Numbered from the stretch's first letter, positions 30,585-41,898 are shown. The stretch: 64,000 bases of DNA from Calothrix sp. CSU_2_0 (GCA_012034595.1 JAAUPE010000005.1:1-64000); one strand, 5' to 3'. The notes: a model not told the origin generated them from the letters alone. Made by a program: numbers and translations.

Positions 30585-31868
30585 CTACTGCTGTGCTTGG
30601 GTTGGGAAAGCACCAGGTCGAACTGCGATCGCAACATTTTGACCGTTGCGACGTAGTTCCATGCGTAAGTCTGTACCAATTTGACTACTTTCAACGGCTC
30701 TTTGAACGCTATCGGCATCGGTGACGGTTTGACCGTTGAGTTTTTCGATGATGTCACCGACGCGGATTCCTGCTTGGGCTGCGGGTGAGTTGGGGACAAC
30801 TCTGCGAACGAGAACACCTTTGTCTATATCAACATCTAACCCGCTATTGGGGTCGGAATTGATATTTTCTTTGAGTTCGGGTGTTAAAGCTTGCATTTGG
30901 ATTCCTAAGTAGGGGTGTTGGACTGTACCCGTGGCAATTAATTGCTTGGAAATACGCTGTGCGGTGTTGATGGGAATTGCAAACCCTAATCCTTGTGCCC
31001 CTTGGATAATAGCGGTATTCATACCAATTACTTCCCCACGGGCATTTAGTAAGGGACCACCGGAATTTCCGGGGTTAATTGCGGCATCGGTTTGGATGTA
31101 GCTTACCCGTTTGTCTCCAGCACCAATTAAATTGCTGCTGCGTCCGGTGGCGCTAATGATACCAGTGGTGACGGTGTTATCTAAACCCAGGGGATTACCA
31201 ATTGCGATCGCCCATTCACCGGGTTGTAATTGGTCGGAGTTTCCTAGTGCGACGATGGGTAGGTTATTAGCCTGAATTTGGACTACGGCAACATCGGTTA
31301 ATTCGTCTTTTCCTAAGACTTTACCTTGAAATTTGCGTCCATCTTTAAGGATTACTTGTACTTTGTCGGCACCATCAACAACGTGGGCATTGGTTAAAAT
31401 TCGACCGTCGGCACTAATGATGAAACCCGAACCTGTACCACGTTCTAAGCGTCTTTGTTGGGGAACTCCACCTTCCGAACCAAAAAAGCGACGCAGGAGG
31501 GGGTCGTTCAATTCGTCGGGAATTGAGGATTTTACTGTTCGCGATGCTTCAATTCTAACAACTGCTGTACCTACTTTATTCACAACTGATGTGACATAGT
31601 TGCTATTCGCTGGGGGGTTGAGGGGTTCAGCTTTGACGGAAGTAATAGCAAGATTGGAGACATTAGCACCTAGCTTTTGTTGGTTGGTAGCAATATAACC
31701 TCCCGCTAAGGTCATTCCTGAACCTAGTACTACCAAGGATAAATTCATTGCTGCACGAACCCAAGGATAGGGTTTTGCATTGGTATTTTGCGAATCTATT
31801 GGAGAATTTGAATTATTGCGATTGCTTTGAGGTGTTTGGTTTTGTTGATCGTCTGGTTTGTTTAACAT
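30585..31868 (-). CDS. HhoA/HhoB/HtrA-type trypsin-like serine protease with PDZ
   Basis: TNAHVVDGADKV, DVAVVQI, NPGNSGGPLLN catalytic triad motifs plus C-terminal PDZ. Confidence 0.93.
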   Translation of the reverse strand: MLNKPDDQQNQTPQSNRNNSNSPIDSQNTNAKPYPWVRAAMNLSLVVLGSGMTLAGGYIATNQQKLGANVSNLAITSVKAEPLNPPANSNYVTSVVNKVGTAVVRIEASRTVKSSIPDELNDPLLRRFFGSEGGVPQQRRLERGTGSGFIISADGRILTNAHVVDGADKVQVILKDGRKFQGKVLGKDELTDVAVVQIQANNLPIVALGNSDQLQPGEWAIAIGNPLGLDNTVTTGIISATGRSSNLIGAGDKRVSYIQTDAAINPGNSGGPLLNARGEVIGMNTAIIQGAQGLGFAIPINTAQRISKQLIATGTVQHPYLGIQMQALTPELKENINSDPNSGLDVDIDKGVLVRRVVPNSPAAQAGIRVGDIIEKLNGQTVTDADSVQRAVESSQIGTDLRMELRRNGQNVAIAVRPGAFPTQAQQ

Positions 31869-32175
31869 TTGCTCTCTAGAATATATTTGTATTATTTAGA
31901 CTTACTTCTAATCATAGATAAGATTTGTGGAGCTTTTGTTCGCGTATATTTGTTCGCGTATAATCTATGGAAAAAGTGAACCCTACAGCGAATACATCTT
32001 CTAGCCTAATGCATATTTTATAGAGTTGTGTATTGGTTTCAAATACTGAAACCGGGGATGAAGTTGTTACTCAAAGAAGCTTTCTCTGGATTAGAATGAA
32101 AATTTAGGCTGCTGTAATTGCGATCGCCAACGGTAAGATAAAGATTGAGTTGGTTTACCGGGGTGAGTGAAAATT

Positions 32176-32337
32176 ATGAAAAAATATGTGTGTAGCGTCT
32201 GTGGGTATGAGTACGATCCGGAAGTGGGTGATGTAGATAGTGGAATTGAACCGGGAACGGCATTTGAAGATATAGCGGATGATTGGGTTTGTCCGGTTTG
32301 TGGTGCAACTAAAGACCAATTTGAAGAGGTTGAATAA
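32176..32337 (+). CDS. rubredoxin (53 aa, below ORF-track cutoff)
   Basis: [53 protein letters not shown]; two CxxCG motifs. Confidence 0.96.
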   Translation: MKKYVCSVCGYEYDPEVGDVDSGIEPGTAFEDIADDWVCPVCGATKDQFEEVE

Positions 32338-32385
32338 TTGCAGCACAATGGCATGAGAATTGTAGTTAAGTAGGAAATTTTCTCG

Positions 32386-33618
32386 TTGCAACCTGTAAGA
32401 ATTATTGTTATCGGTGGTGGTGCTGCTGGATTTTTTGGTGCGATCGCAGCTGCCAGAACAAATGTTTTTGCTCAAGTTATTTTACTCGAAGCTAGTCAAC
32501 AGTTATTGACAAAAGTACGTATTTCTGGTGGGGGTAGGTGTAATGTCACCCATGCTTGTTTTGATGGGAAGACTTTGGTGCAAAATTATCCCAGGGGTAA
32601 TAAAGCTTTAATTGGTGCTTTTTCGCGGTTTCAACCTCAGGATACTGTTGCTTGGTTTAGTAAGCATGGAGTACAGCTAAAAACTGAAGCTGATGGACGG
32701 ATGTTTCCCATTACCGATAGTTCGGAGACTATTGTTAATTGTCTGATGAATGCGGCAAAAATGGCTGGTGTGAAGATTTGCACGGGTACAGCAGTCGTTT
32801 CAGTAAATAAGGTCAATTCGGAATTTGCGGTGGTTTTGAAATCGGGGGAAACATTGGAATGCGATCGCATTTTAATTGCTACTGGTAGTAATCCTGTTGG
32901 ATATAGGATAGCGCAAGGATTTGGACATGTTATCGAGACTCCTGTTCCTTCGTTATTCACTTTCAATATTCGCGATCGTAGCTTGAGGGAATTAGCTGGT
33001 GTTAGTGTGAATCCGGTTAGATTGCGTTTAAATATCCCCGAACAACCCCAACTGGAACAAATGGGAGCATTGTTAATTACCCATTGGGGTTTAAGTGGTC
33101 CTGCTGTTTTAAAATTATCTGCATGGGGTGCTAGGATGCTTCATGAAAGTAGGTATCAAGGTACTTTGTTGGTGAATTGGTTGCCGGGAATGAAGCAGGA
33201 GGATATTCGTCAAAAGTTATTACAAACGAAGGAAGAAGTACCGAGACGTTCGGTTCTTTTACATCGTGCGATCGATATACCTCATCGTCTTTGGCAATAT
33301 TTGGTTTCTCGGATTGATATGAATAGTGAGACTCCTTGGGCAGAACTTTCTAAAAAGCACTTAAATTTACTGGTGCAAGAGTTATATCAAGGGCAGTATT
33401 TGGTGGATGGGAAGGGTGTTTTTAAGGATGAATTTGTCACTTGTGGTGGAGTTAATTTAAAGGAAGTTAATTTTAAAACAATGGAAAGTAAGTTAGTTCC
33501 GGGAATTTATTTTGCAGGGGAAGTGTTAGATATTGATGGTGTTACTGGTGGGTTTAATTTTCAGAGTGCATGGACAACTTCTTATTTAGCAGGTGTGGCA
33601 ATGGGGGATAATAATTAA
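32386..33618 (+). CDS. NAD(P)/FAD-dependent oxidoreductase (HI0933/BaiN family); TTG start
   Basis: VIGGGAAGFFGAIAAA, ISGGGRCNVTHA, TGGFNFQSAWTTSYLAG. Confidence 0.92.
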   Translation: MQPVRIIVIGGGAAGFFGAIAAARTNVFAQVILLEASQQLLTKVRISGGGRCNVTHACFDGKTLVQNYPRGNKALIGAFSRFQPQDTVAWFSKHGVQLKTEADGRMFPITDSSETIVNCLMNAAKMAGVKICTGTAVVSVNKVNSEFAVVLKSGETLECDRILIATGSNPVGYRIAQGFGHVIETPVPSLFTFNIRDRSLRELAGVSVNPVRLRLNIPEQPQLEQMGALLITHWGLSGPAVLKLSAWGARMLHESRYQGTLLVNWLPGMKQEDIRQKLLQTKEEVPRRSVLLHRAIDIPHRLWQYLVSRIDMNSETPWAELSKKHLNLLVQELYQGQYLVDGKGVFKDEFVTCGGVNLKEVNFKTMESKLVPGIYFAGEVLDIDGVTGGFNFQSAWTTSYLAGVAMGDNN

Positions 33619-33672
33619 GAGTTAGGAATTAGGAATTAGGAATTAAGACTAGGAATTAGGAGTTAGGAGTTA
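33617..33672. repeat. STRR array GTTAGGA/ATTAGGA
   Basis: gagttaggaattaggaattaggaatt...gttaggagttaggagtt. Confidence 0.85.
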
Positions 33673-33766
33673 ATATACCAGTCCTAAATTAATTAATAAA
33701 CCTCAATCTCTTTCCTTGGCGTACTTGGCGACTTGGCGGTTATATAATATTATTAAAATTCCTAAT

Positions 33767-34859
33767 TTAAACAATATTGCTATTACTAATAATCAAATTT
33801 ATCCATTCCTGAAAATCATCACTCACAATTAACTGTTTTTCTTGCATCTCAATACCTTCAACACCAATACTAGTACTAATTACAGGCAAACCAGCTTGCA
33901 ACATTTCTAATGTCTTTAATTTAATTCCTGCACCTGTTTTTAAAGGTACAATACCCATTCCTGCCCGTTCAAAAAATTCTCTTGGATTTTCGATAAATCC
34001 AGTAATAATAATATTTTGACTAGCCATATTTTTGACTTTTTGAGAAGGATTTGAACCGACTATATATAATTTAAAGTCGCTATCTTTTTGGAATAAAAAT
34101 TGAAAACAATTATCGACAAAATTAAGAATGGCTTCCTCATTTTCCGGACGATTTATTGCACCCCAAAAAGTAGAGTTTTCGGTTCGATTTGTTCGGGTTT
34201 TCTCTTAACTTGATAGACAAAATCGCTAAGTTTGGGAGCTTTTACAAAAATTTTATTTGGTAGGATGGAAAATAATGAAGTCAAAATATCTTTATCTTTC
34301 TGTGATAATACCCACAAGTTATTTGCGGTTGAATAGATTTTATTTTCGTAGTTGAATGTTCTTGCTGCTTCTATTCCCAAAATAGGATTATTCGCAGTTT
34401 TCCTTAATAAAGATTGGGTAATAATGTCGTGGATACTAATCACTGTTTTGGTAAATTTTGGATTTATTAAGGTGCTAATTAAATCTAGATATACCGCAGC
34501 ATGTGAATATTCAAAGTGAATAATATCATAGGTATTATTTGAGATTAATTCTGTAATTTTAGCGGAGATTTTAGGTTGCGATCGCGTTGCAAATTTTAGC
34601 GGGATATAATAATTTTTGAAACAACTACTAATTTTATTGATTTTAGTCAGTGGATAAAGGTAAATATTACGATTTGATTGATTAAATAAGTCAATTAAAT
34701 CACTAGCAGCATCAATTTCTACTTGATTGGCAATCACCAAAATATCTATTTGATTATTTGATGTTGTGTATGCTTGAAGATTATTAAAGGCGATTTTTGC
34801 CCAGCTTGGGGATATTTATAAGTTGGTGTATGTGCTGAGATGAAAAGTATTTTTGACAT
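33767..34859 (-). pseudogene. Glycosyltransferase family 4-like protein with two apparent single-base frameshifts
   Basis: Frames supply MSKILFISAHTPTYKYPQAGQK / IAFNNLQAYTTSNNQIDILVIANQ...EPKTLLF / WGAINRPENEEAILNF...MASQNIIITGFIENPREFFERAGMGIVPLKTGAGIKLKTLEMLQAGLPVISTSIGVEG; breaks at 34794-34798 (T5) and 34165-34169 (A5). Confidence 0.85.
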
Positions 34860-34897
34860 TTTTATTAATATTTTAAAAGCAGAGGTTCGCAGAGGAG

Positions 34898-35746
34898 TTA
34901 CCATTTTCCAAAGTCATCGGTAACGGGTTTATTAATATATCTGGTAATTTTAATTTTTAATTTTCTGGCATTTAAGGGATTGAGAAAATACCTTGTTGGT
35001 AAAGCGAATATTTCATTAATAATCCATGAAATGTAAGCTTTAGTTTGCTGCCAAGTTAATTTTTTATCAACATAAGTATTTGTCTGCTGGCTAATTTGCC
35101 AAGATTCATAAATTAATTTTGCTCTTGTTATCGGATTAGTCGATGAACTCATTCCGTTGAGGGAATAAGCTGCAAGTGGAGTATCAATATAATGAAAATT
35201 GCAATTAGCTAAAAATAAACGTAAAATTAAATCGTAATCAGCAGCTATATGGAAACAAGTTTTATATAAACCAACTAATTTGTAAGCTGTTTTTTTTATG
35301 AAGCAAGAGGGGTGATTTAAAGTAAAGCGTATTGGTAGTTTCTCGATGTCTCCAGGAACGAATGTTGCTACATATTCACCTTTAAAATAGTTTGTAATTG
35401 GTGAGTAAATAATATCTATTTGATGATGACTTGTAAATGTGTCTTCGACTATTTTAATTGCACCGCAATTGTACCAATCATCTGAATTAATAATACCGAT
35501 TATATCTCCACTCGCGAGAGATATTCCTTTGTTCATTGCGTCATATGCACCGTTATCGGGTTCAGATATAAAAACATTTATATAGTCTGAATATTTTTTG
35601 ATTATCTCGCAAGTTCGATCGGTGGAACCTCCATCGATAACTATATATTCAAGCGGGAATTTATGGGTTTGGTGTATTACACTCAATATTGTTTTTTCAA
35701 TTGTTTTTTCAGAATTAAATGTTGGTGTAATAATTGATATTTTCAT
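34898..35746 (-). CDS. glycosyltransferase family 2 (WcaA-like)
   Basis: MKISIITPTFNSEKTIEKTILSVIHQTH...YIVIDGGSTDRT...INSDDWYNCGAI. Confidence 0.92.
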   Translation of the reverse strand: MKISIITPTFNSEKTIEKTILSVIHQTHKFPLEYIVIDGGSTDRTCEIIKKYSDYINVFISEPDNGAYDAMNKGISLASGDIIGIINSDDWYNCGAIKIVEDTFTSHHQIDIIYSPITNYFKGEYVATFVPGDIEKLPIRFTLNHPSCFIKKTAYKLVGLYKTCFHIAADYDLILRLFLANCNFHYIDTPLAAYSLNGMSSSTNPITRAKLIYESWQISQQTNTYVDKKLTWQQTKAYISWIINEIFALPTRYFLNPLNARKLKIKITRYINKPVTDDFGKW

Positions 35747-35758
35747 GATGTTTCTATT

Positions 35759-36888
35759 TTATGAGCGATAGGATATTAAATTTTTTGGTGTTTCTGATTC
35801 ATCTAATGATAAGGAAAGAATCACAATAAATAAAAATGGTGTGACTCCTTGAAATGTACTGTGTAAAAACAAGCTAAAAAATAGATATGAAAATATATAT
35901 TTATAGTTTTCATATTTGTAATAACCGCTAATTGCTCTAATTAGTATATAGAAGTAGAGAATACCGAGAACAATACCTGTGTAAGCTATAACTTCAAGAA
36001 AGGAGTTATGAATAATTGCTCCAATTGGTCTAAATGTTGTTTCATAATTTTCACCATAACCTTTTAATGCTAAATGCCAATCATTTATGTAAGATTGCAT
36101 GAGGAAACGGTTTGCTTCAAATCGAAATAAGTTGGATGTGTCGTTAACTGAAAATAATCTGTTTGAACCTGTATCATATTCGTAACCAACTTCAACAAAG
36201 TTAAGGAAAAATTCCCCAACTAAAATACCAAAAATATTAGCAAATAGGAAAAGTAAGGGAAAGTTAATTTTTTTGCAAATCTGGCAAATGGTTTTTCAAA
36301 ACAAAGGATGGTAAAAAAGATGATTAAGCTGAAAAAGTAGTTACGACTCAGGAATAGACAAGATGAAACTAAAGCTATAATTATGCCGGGTTTAAATTTT
36401 GTTTTGATGGATAAAAAGAAGAATAGAAGCATAAATAAACCGGAAACATTTGGATCACCGTTACTTAAGCTAATCCGTAATGAACCATCAAACTCGATTC
36501 GACGATATATAGCCATTTGGTAAATTATGGCAATAGTTGAGAACCAGCATAATATTGTTAAATAGATTTTTTTAATTTTAATTTGAGGAAATCCACTAAA
36601 TCCAATTGAAATTAAAGCAATTGGTAAGCTATATCGAAATAGTTGATAACTAGATGTATTAATCACAGTAATTATCATGATTAAGCAGACTGTGACGATT
36701 TCGCTAATTTGTAATTTACTGCGATCGCGAAGTAGTTGAAATATGAGGAGAATTGCAAGTATAGGTAGGAAGAGTTTGGCATGGGGCAGTTCGAGTTCGT
36801 AAGGTATTAGGTATAATGCTGTGATGCAGTACAAGATTAGGGTATAGAAGAAGTAGTTTATTTCTGTTTTGATGATTGGGATAGACAT
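35759..36888 (-). pseudogene. O-antigen ligase/polymerase-like multi-TM protein, split by a one-base frameshift
   Basis: 36220-36888 and 35759-36100 are joined by GILVGEFFLNFVEVGYEYDTGSNRLFSVNDTSNLFRFEANRFLMQSYINDW in another frame; T7 run at 36268-36274 one base short (AKKINFPLLFLFANIFGILVGEFF). Confidence 0.78.
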
Positions 36889-37149
36889 ATAAATGAATTA
36901 ACAGCTAGACTTTTTTATCAGTGCAAAACTTCAAATAAATACTCTGCGAAACTCCGCATTTAACTCCCGTAGTTTTGCGGAAGAATAATCTAGCGCAAAC
37001 TAATCTCAGTGTTTCTTTAAGTTTCAAAGTCGATTTTTAAAGGTTTTTATAGGAATAAAGTATCTCACAGCGTCAAGAATAAGAAAAATATCGATAGTTT
37101 TAATTTTTAAGTTTTATCAGTCTTAATTTTCCCAAATCATTAATGACTA

Positions 37150-38430
37150 TTATTGAAGTCGGTGATATTTTTTGATTACTTCTGCAAATAGTTGTGCATA
37201 GCGTTGTGCTTGGAGTTGTTGGGTAAATTCAGTTTTAGCTTTTTCACGGGCATTTTGACTTAGTTTTTGCCAACGCTGATGGTTTTCTAAAACCCAAATA
37301 ATTCCACTTGCTAAATTTTCTGCATCTAAGGGTTGAGCTAGAAAACCGTTATTTTGATGTTCGACCATTTCTGGGATTCCACCAATCGCAAAAGCAACGC
37401 ATGGTGTTCCACTCGCTAATGATTCCATAATCGTATTCGGCAAATTGTCTTCGATATATGGTGCTACAAATACATCACTTGCTGCATATATTAATGCTAA
37501 AGAAATTTCATCGTTGAGGTTTCCCATGTAGTGACTGGGAAAACCTAAGTCTAATTTAAGTTGTAATTGCAGTTTGTCTTTAATTTTGCTGGGTAATATT
37601 CCAAAAATGACTAATTCTATTTTTTCTGTATATCCCGATGCTTGCAGGAATTGTAATGCTTTGTGGAAGTACTCCGAACCTTTGCGTTTCTGATAAAGCG
37701 AGTTTGCTCCGATTAGTACAAGCTGCTTGTCTTGTGGTAGGTTGAGGTGTTCCCGTGCAAAGTTACGGTTTACTGGTTTGTAGCGTTGAATGTCGATACC
37801 GTTGGGGATGACTTCGATGTGAGCTTGGGAAAATAGCGAACTTGCACGAACGCAATTTGCTAACCATTTGCTTGGTGTGACAATGGTAATGTCTAGATTT
37901 TGCCAAGCTTTAAATTTGCGTTTCCATATCCATCGCGATATATCTCGTTCTTTGTGACTGTTAAGTTGCGGACATACACCACAAGATTTAGTATAGCGAT
38001 CGCATCCATTACTGTATTGACATCCCCCTGTAAATGTCCACATGTCATGCAATGTCCAAACTAGGGGTTTTTTCCAGTGGGGAAGACTTTCGATACGTAT
38101 GTAACCACATGTCCAATGTAGGTTAATGATATCGGGGGATATTGCCGCAATTTTATTAGCTGTAAAGTCGGGAAACCATTGTGGTGAAAATGTACCGTAA
38201 CCACGACCTTGATATTTATTTAATGGTAAATTATCTAATGTTGGTCTAGCTTGGTTGATATATTTCTCTAGTTTATTTGTTGCTCCAATAATTTGATTTT
38301 CACTACTTTCTTGATATTGAACCAACATTGTGGAGTCAATGTTGATTTTTTTCAATCCTTCATGCAAACGAAAAGATGCTTTTGCAGCACCACCATTTAA
38401 ATCGAATGTACTTAGGATGAGAGGATGCAT
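37150..38430 (-). CDS. glycosyltransferase family 4
   Basis: LHWTCGYIRIESLPHWKKPLVWTLHDMWTFTGGCQYS, APYIEDNLPNTIMESLASGTPCVAFAIGGIPEMV. Confidence 0.92.
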   Translation of the reverse strand: MHPLILSTFDLNGGAAKASFRLHEGLKKINIDSTMLVQYQESSENQIIGATNKLEKYINQARPTLDNLPLNKYQGRGYGTFSPQWFPDFTANKIAAISPDIINLHWTCGYIRIESLPHWKKPLVWTLHDMWTFTGGCQYSNGCDRYTKSCGVCPQLNSHKERDISRWIWKRKFKAWQNLDITIVTPSKWLANCVRASSLFSQAHIEVIPNGIDIQRYKPVNRNFAREHLNLPQDKQLVLIGANSLYQKRKGSEYFHKALQFLQASGYTEKIELVIFGILPSKIKDKLQLQLKLDLGFPSHYMGNLNDEISLALIYAASDVFVAPYIEDNLPNTIMESLASGTPCVAFAIGGIPEMVEHQNNGFLAQPLDAENLASGIIWVLENHQRWQKLSQNAREKAKTEFTQQLQAQRYAQLFAEVIKKYHRLQ

Positions 38431-38436
38431 TAGTGT

Positions 38437-39240
38437 TTACCTAATTTTCTGCGAACAAAAAACATAACTATCAAAAATTCCCGATTTTTGGTCGATATAA
38501 CTAGAAAAATCAACTTGAGTCGCAAAACCAAGTTTATCTAAAAGCTCAAATAGATCGATACCAAATGTTCTATATGCTAATATTTGACCGCGAATGCGAT
38601 CGCCATGATATTCTGGTGGCAAAAGATGTATGTCTTCTGTTCCTGACGTATCCACACGAACTATGGTTGGTTGGTCAAAGTTACAAGGAATGGTAAATAT
38701 ATGATATCCACCAATTTTTAAGACTCGATGCAATTCTCGAAATGCTTGTTCGTGATTTCGCACATGTTCTAATACATCTTCTGTAACCACAAAATCAAAG
38801 CTAGCATCAGCAAATGTGAGATTCTCTAAAGATTGACAATAAACCTGTTTTCTTGTCTCTGTTCCTGGTTCAATGTTTGGTTCAAAAGTGGAGCAAAAAT
38901 AGAACTTGCTGCCATATAAGTATTTAAAGAAAGCATCATCTACATCAGCGTTATAAAAAATTAACTTATTTGCTTCTCTTAGTTGTGCGATCGCTGTAAT
39001 TTGAGTTGAAATTTTATTTTTAGGTTGATGATTTTGAATTTGATTTAAGATGACTTTAGCAACATGTCGTTTCCGAGATGAACTCAAGCAAAATGGACAG
39101 TACATATTGTTTCGCGCTGTCTTCGCATCAATACAAACAAAGACAGTCACATTACCACATATGTTACAAGTGCCTAACTGGTGATATTCTAAGTTTTTAA
39201 TTGCTGATTTGGCTGCTTGACTTACTTTCTTCACTTTCAA
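38437..39240 (-). CDS. class I SAM-dependent methyltransferase
   Basis: Zn-like CNICGN...CPFC N-terminus; FADASFDFVVTEDVLEHVRNHEQAFRELHRVLKIGGYHIFTIP. Confidence 0.88.
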   Translation of the reverse strand: MKVKKVSQAAKSAIKNLEYHQLGTCNICGNVTVFVCIDAKTARNNMYCPFCLSSSRKRHVAKVILNQIQNHQPKNKISTQITAIAQLREANKLIFYNADVDDAFFKYLYGSKFYFCSTFEPNIEPGTETRKQVYCQSLENLTFADASFDFVVTEDVLEHVRNHEQAFRELHRVLKIGGYHIFTIPCNFDQPTIVRVDTSGTEDIHLLPPEYHGDRIRGQILAYRTFGIDLFELLDKLGFATQVDFSSYIDQKSGIFDSYVFCSQKIR

Positions 39241-39251
39241 TTTGTACCTCC

Positions 39252-40187
39252 CTAATATTTCGAGGAACGCATTTCCATTTTTACAGGTTTTTGCTTATTT
39301 CTGAAGTTATATATTGCTTGAAAGCGCAAATGACGAATACTCGCTTTGAGACGTTCGATAATAGTCTTTTTCCAGACTAATATATCTGGATTACTAGAAG
39401 CTATTGGTATTGGTAAGTTTTGACCTAATCTACCATAACCTTCAGGTAAAAAGTGCGCTGTCAATGATTTTCGGGAATACTGGGGATTCATATTGGGAAA
39501 TGCACCGTGAATCAGGAACGGATGCCAGAATAAAACGGAACCCTTTTCTAATAACATTGGTTCAAGATTGTAATTTTGCTCTTGAATTAAGGTTTGAATT
39601 TGTTCTACATATTTTTCATGGTCACTAAAATCTTTAATATGAGGATTTCTAGCGATTAATTGACCTTTTTGACTTTTGGGAACAACGAAAAAAGCTCCAG
39701 CATCGGAGTGAATATCTTCTAATGCAAACCAACAAGCAATTAAGTTTCCAGGTGGGTCGCTATCTAAGTAATAATGGTCTTGGTGGGGAACTGTACCTGT
39801 AGATTTATCAAAAAACATAGACTGCCAAATTATATGTTTTTGACAATGACTTAGGGTAGTCAATAACTGAGAAACTACCGGATTTGTGATTATCTCTAAT
39901 GCTGCTTGATTAAAGGTGTTTTGGAAAACTAAATCAATAGGATTTAAGATTGAGTGTTCGATAAAGCCTTGATAATTAACTTCTAATTTCTCAATTTGGT
40001 TAGTATCTTGGGAGAGAAAATAATAGTTTTTAGATGTTTTAAAGGTTTCATATACCTGGGAAAATTCCCTTATTTTCTCACTGGGGATTGCATTTTTTAC
40101 AACAACATAACCATAATCCTCGTAATGAGCTTTAATCGCTTCTGTCTGATTTTGGAGAAAATACCCTGACATAGCTTTTAATTTCAA
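39252..40187 (-). CDS. phytanoyl-CoA dioxygenase family protein
   Basis: HQDHYYLDSDPPGNLIACWFALEDIHSDAGAFFVVPKSQKG ... FWHPFLIHGAFPNMNPQYSRKSLTAHF (HxD...H, R). Confidence 0.88.
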   Translation of the reverse strand: MKLKAMSGYFLQNQTEAIKAHYEDYGYVVVKNAIPSEKIREFSQVYETFKTSKNYYFLSQDTNQIEKLEVNYQGFIEHSILNPIDLVFQNTFNQAALEIITNPVVSQLLTTLSHCQKHIIWQSMFFDKSTGTVPHQDHYYLDSDPPGNLIACWFALEDIHSDAGAFFVVPKSQKGQLIARNPHIKDFSDHEKYVEQIQTLIQEQNYNLEPMLLEKGSVLFWHPFLIHGAFPNMNPQYSRKSLTAHFLPEGYGRLGQNLPIPIASSNPDILVWKKTIIERLKASIRHLRFQAIYNFRNKQKPVKMEMRSSKY

Positions 40188-40935
40188 TTTATTTAATCAA
40201 ATTATTAGGTGAAAATCTACCTACAAGCATGTCTAAGCATTTTGATGTGGATTTTCTAACTTCTTGATTTGAAGTTACTGACTTTAGGGCAGCAATTAAC
40301 CTCAAATGAAGGCAAATTTTCTGTTAAGTAGAAGCACTTACATAAAAACACTTACAGAAGTTATATAGATTTTATTCTACCAGATAAAATCAATTATATA
40401 TTTTATAACCAATATTTTACATGCTTCTCAGACTAGTATCCGTAATAATCCGGATATCTTTACAAAATCTTTAATTAGCCTTTGTAAAAAAATAATGATT
40501 TTACTGTTATATAAAATTTCTTAGGTAAATAAAAATACTTATTTTTTTATAAAAACTCGTAAAAAAAATATTGTAATTTTATAAAAAAATTAACAATAAT
40601 AATCTTACTGATGACCAGGTTAGAAAAACAATCATTGTATAAAAGTAGTGAACGATATCAGTAATTATTTTGAATTAACCCCGACTGCGATACTATCTCA
40701 AGATTGACAAAGTAACACTTACTATCCTAGTATGATGACCTTAGCTTGTAGTAACATTTTGAGAATTTCTCATATAGTTACAAATATCAGAATACGCAAT
40801 TATTCAAATATCAAGTTGAGCCAAAGTCGAGCATAAAGTCAACCCAATGATAGATGTCGTACATAAAAATCTTGCAACCTTCAAAGTAAGTCAAAAAGCA
40901 CAAGTTATTTACGACCGATTGATGCACAGACAGGG

Positions 40936-41853
40936 GTGCTTATTATGAAAGTAAAATGCGACATAACCTTTATCATTGTTTCCCACAACTCAGCGAAGAC
41001 GCTACGGGGTTCGATCGAGTCGTGTTTAATGGCAGCAAAAGAATTTGACCGATTGAAGGTGAGAATTGTCGTCTACGATAATGCATCTGCCGATGAATCA
41101 CCAAAAATTATTCATGAGTTCGTCGAAAAATATCCACAGGTATTTATCGGTATCCAAGGACAACAAAATCTAGGCTTTGCCAGAGGAAATAATCAAGCGA
41201 TCGCAGCATCACCAAGTCGTGAATATGTATTGGTAAATCCGGATGTGATGTTTAAACCAGAAGCGATTCGACATCTTCAAAATACATTGTACTCTGCATC
41301 AGATATTGCAGTTGTTTGTCCACAATTACTCAATCTCGATCGAACCCCACAAAAATCTATTCGGAGATTTCCGACATTTACTTATCTATTCCTCAAGCAC
41401 TTTTTAAAAGAAAAACTCCTCAATTCAGTCTGCAAATTTGACTACTATTATGCCGAAATGACCCCACCAGAAAAAGCAGTGGAAATCAACTGGGGAATTG
41501 GCGCTTTTATGCTAATTTCAGGTGATTATATCGCCAAACATGGATTATTTGACGAAAGATTCTTCCTCTATTTTGAAGATGTGAGTTTGTGTTTAGACGC
41601 TTGGCAAAATGGCTATCGAGTATTATATCAACCCCAAGCTTCAGCATTACATTTGTATAGTCAAGCTAGCACTAGTTCTAAGTTTAATTATCTGACATTC
41701 ATACATATTGTTTCTGCACTCAAATTTTTTGCAAAATACAGACCATATCAAATACAATGGCAACTCATTTCCTGGCTAATTGACGTAAATACAAAGTTGA
41801 TGAATTCAGCCAGATTATCCAAATCACGTAAAATATTAATTGGGAATGGGTAA
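40936..41853 (+). CDS. glycosyltransferase family 2 (rhamnosyltransferase-like)
   Basis: IIVSHNSAKTLRGSIESCL...NLGFARGNNQAIAASPSREYVLVNPDVMF...FDERFFLYFEDVSLCLDAW. Confidence 0.92.
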   Translation: MLIMKVKCDITFIIVSHNSAKTLRGSIESCLMAAKEFDRLKVRIVVYDNASADESPKIIHEFVEKYPQVFIGIQGQQNLGFARGNNQAIAASPSREYVLVNPDVMFKPEAIRHLQNTLYSASDIAVVCPQLLNLDRTPQKSIRRFPTFTYLFLKHFLKEKLLNSVCKFDYYYAEMTPPEKAVEINWGIGAFMLISGDYIAKHGLFDERFFLYFEDVSLCLDAWQNGYRVLYQPQASALHLYSQASTSSKFNYLTFIHIVSALKFFAKYRPYQIQWQLISWLIDVNTKLMNSARLSKSRKILIGNG

Positions 41854-41898
41854 TTAGTAATCTAGTCAGGGTACAAAATATAAAAACTACATTCCAAA

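Noticed and set aside
30551-30817. 88-aa minus-strand ORF overlapping the HtrA protease in another frame
   Set aside because: Out-of-frame overlap with a confident protease CDS.
32155-32475. Antisense ORFs 32091-32354 and 32155-32475
   Set aside because: They cover the rubredoxin gene on the plus strand, which has clear CxxCG motifs.
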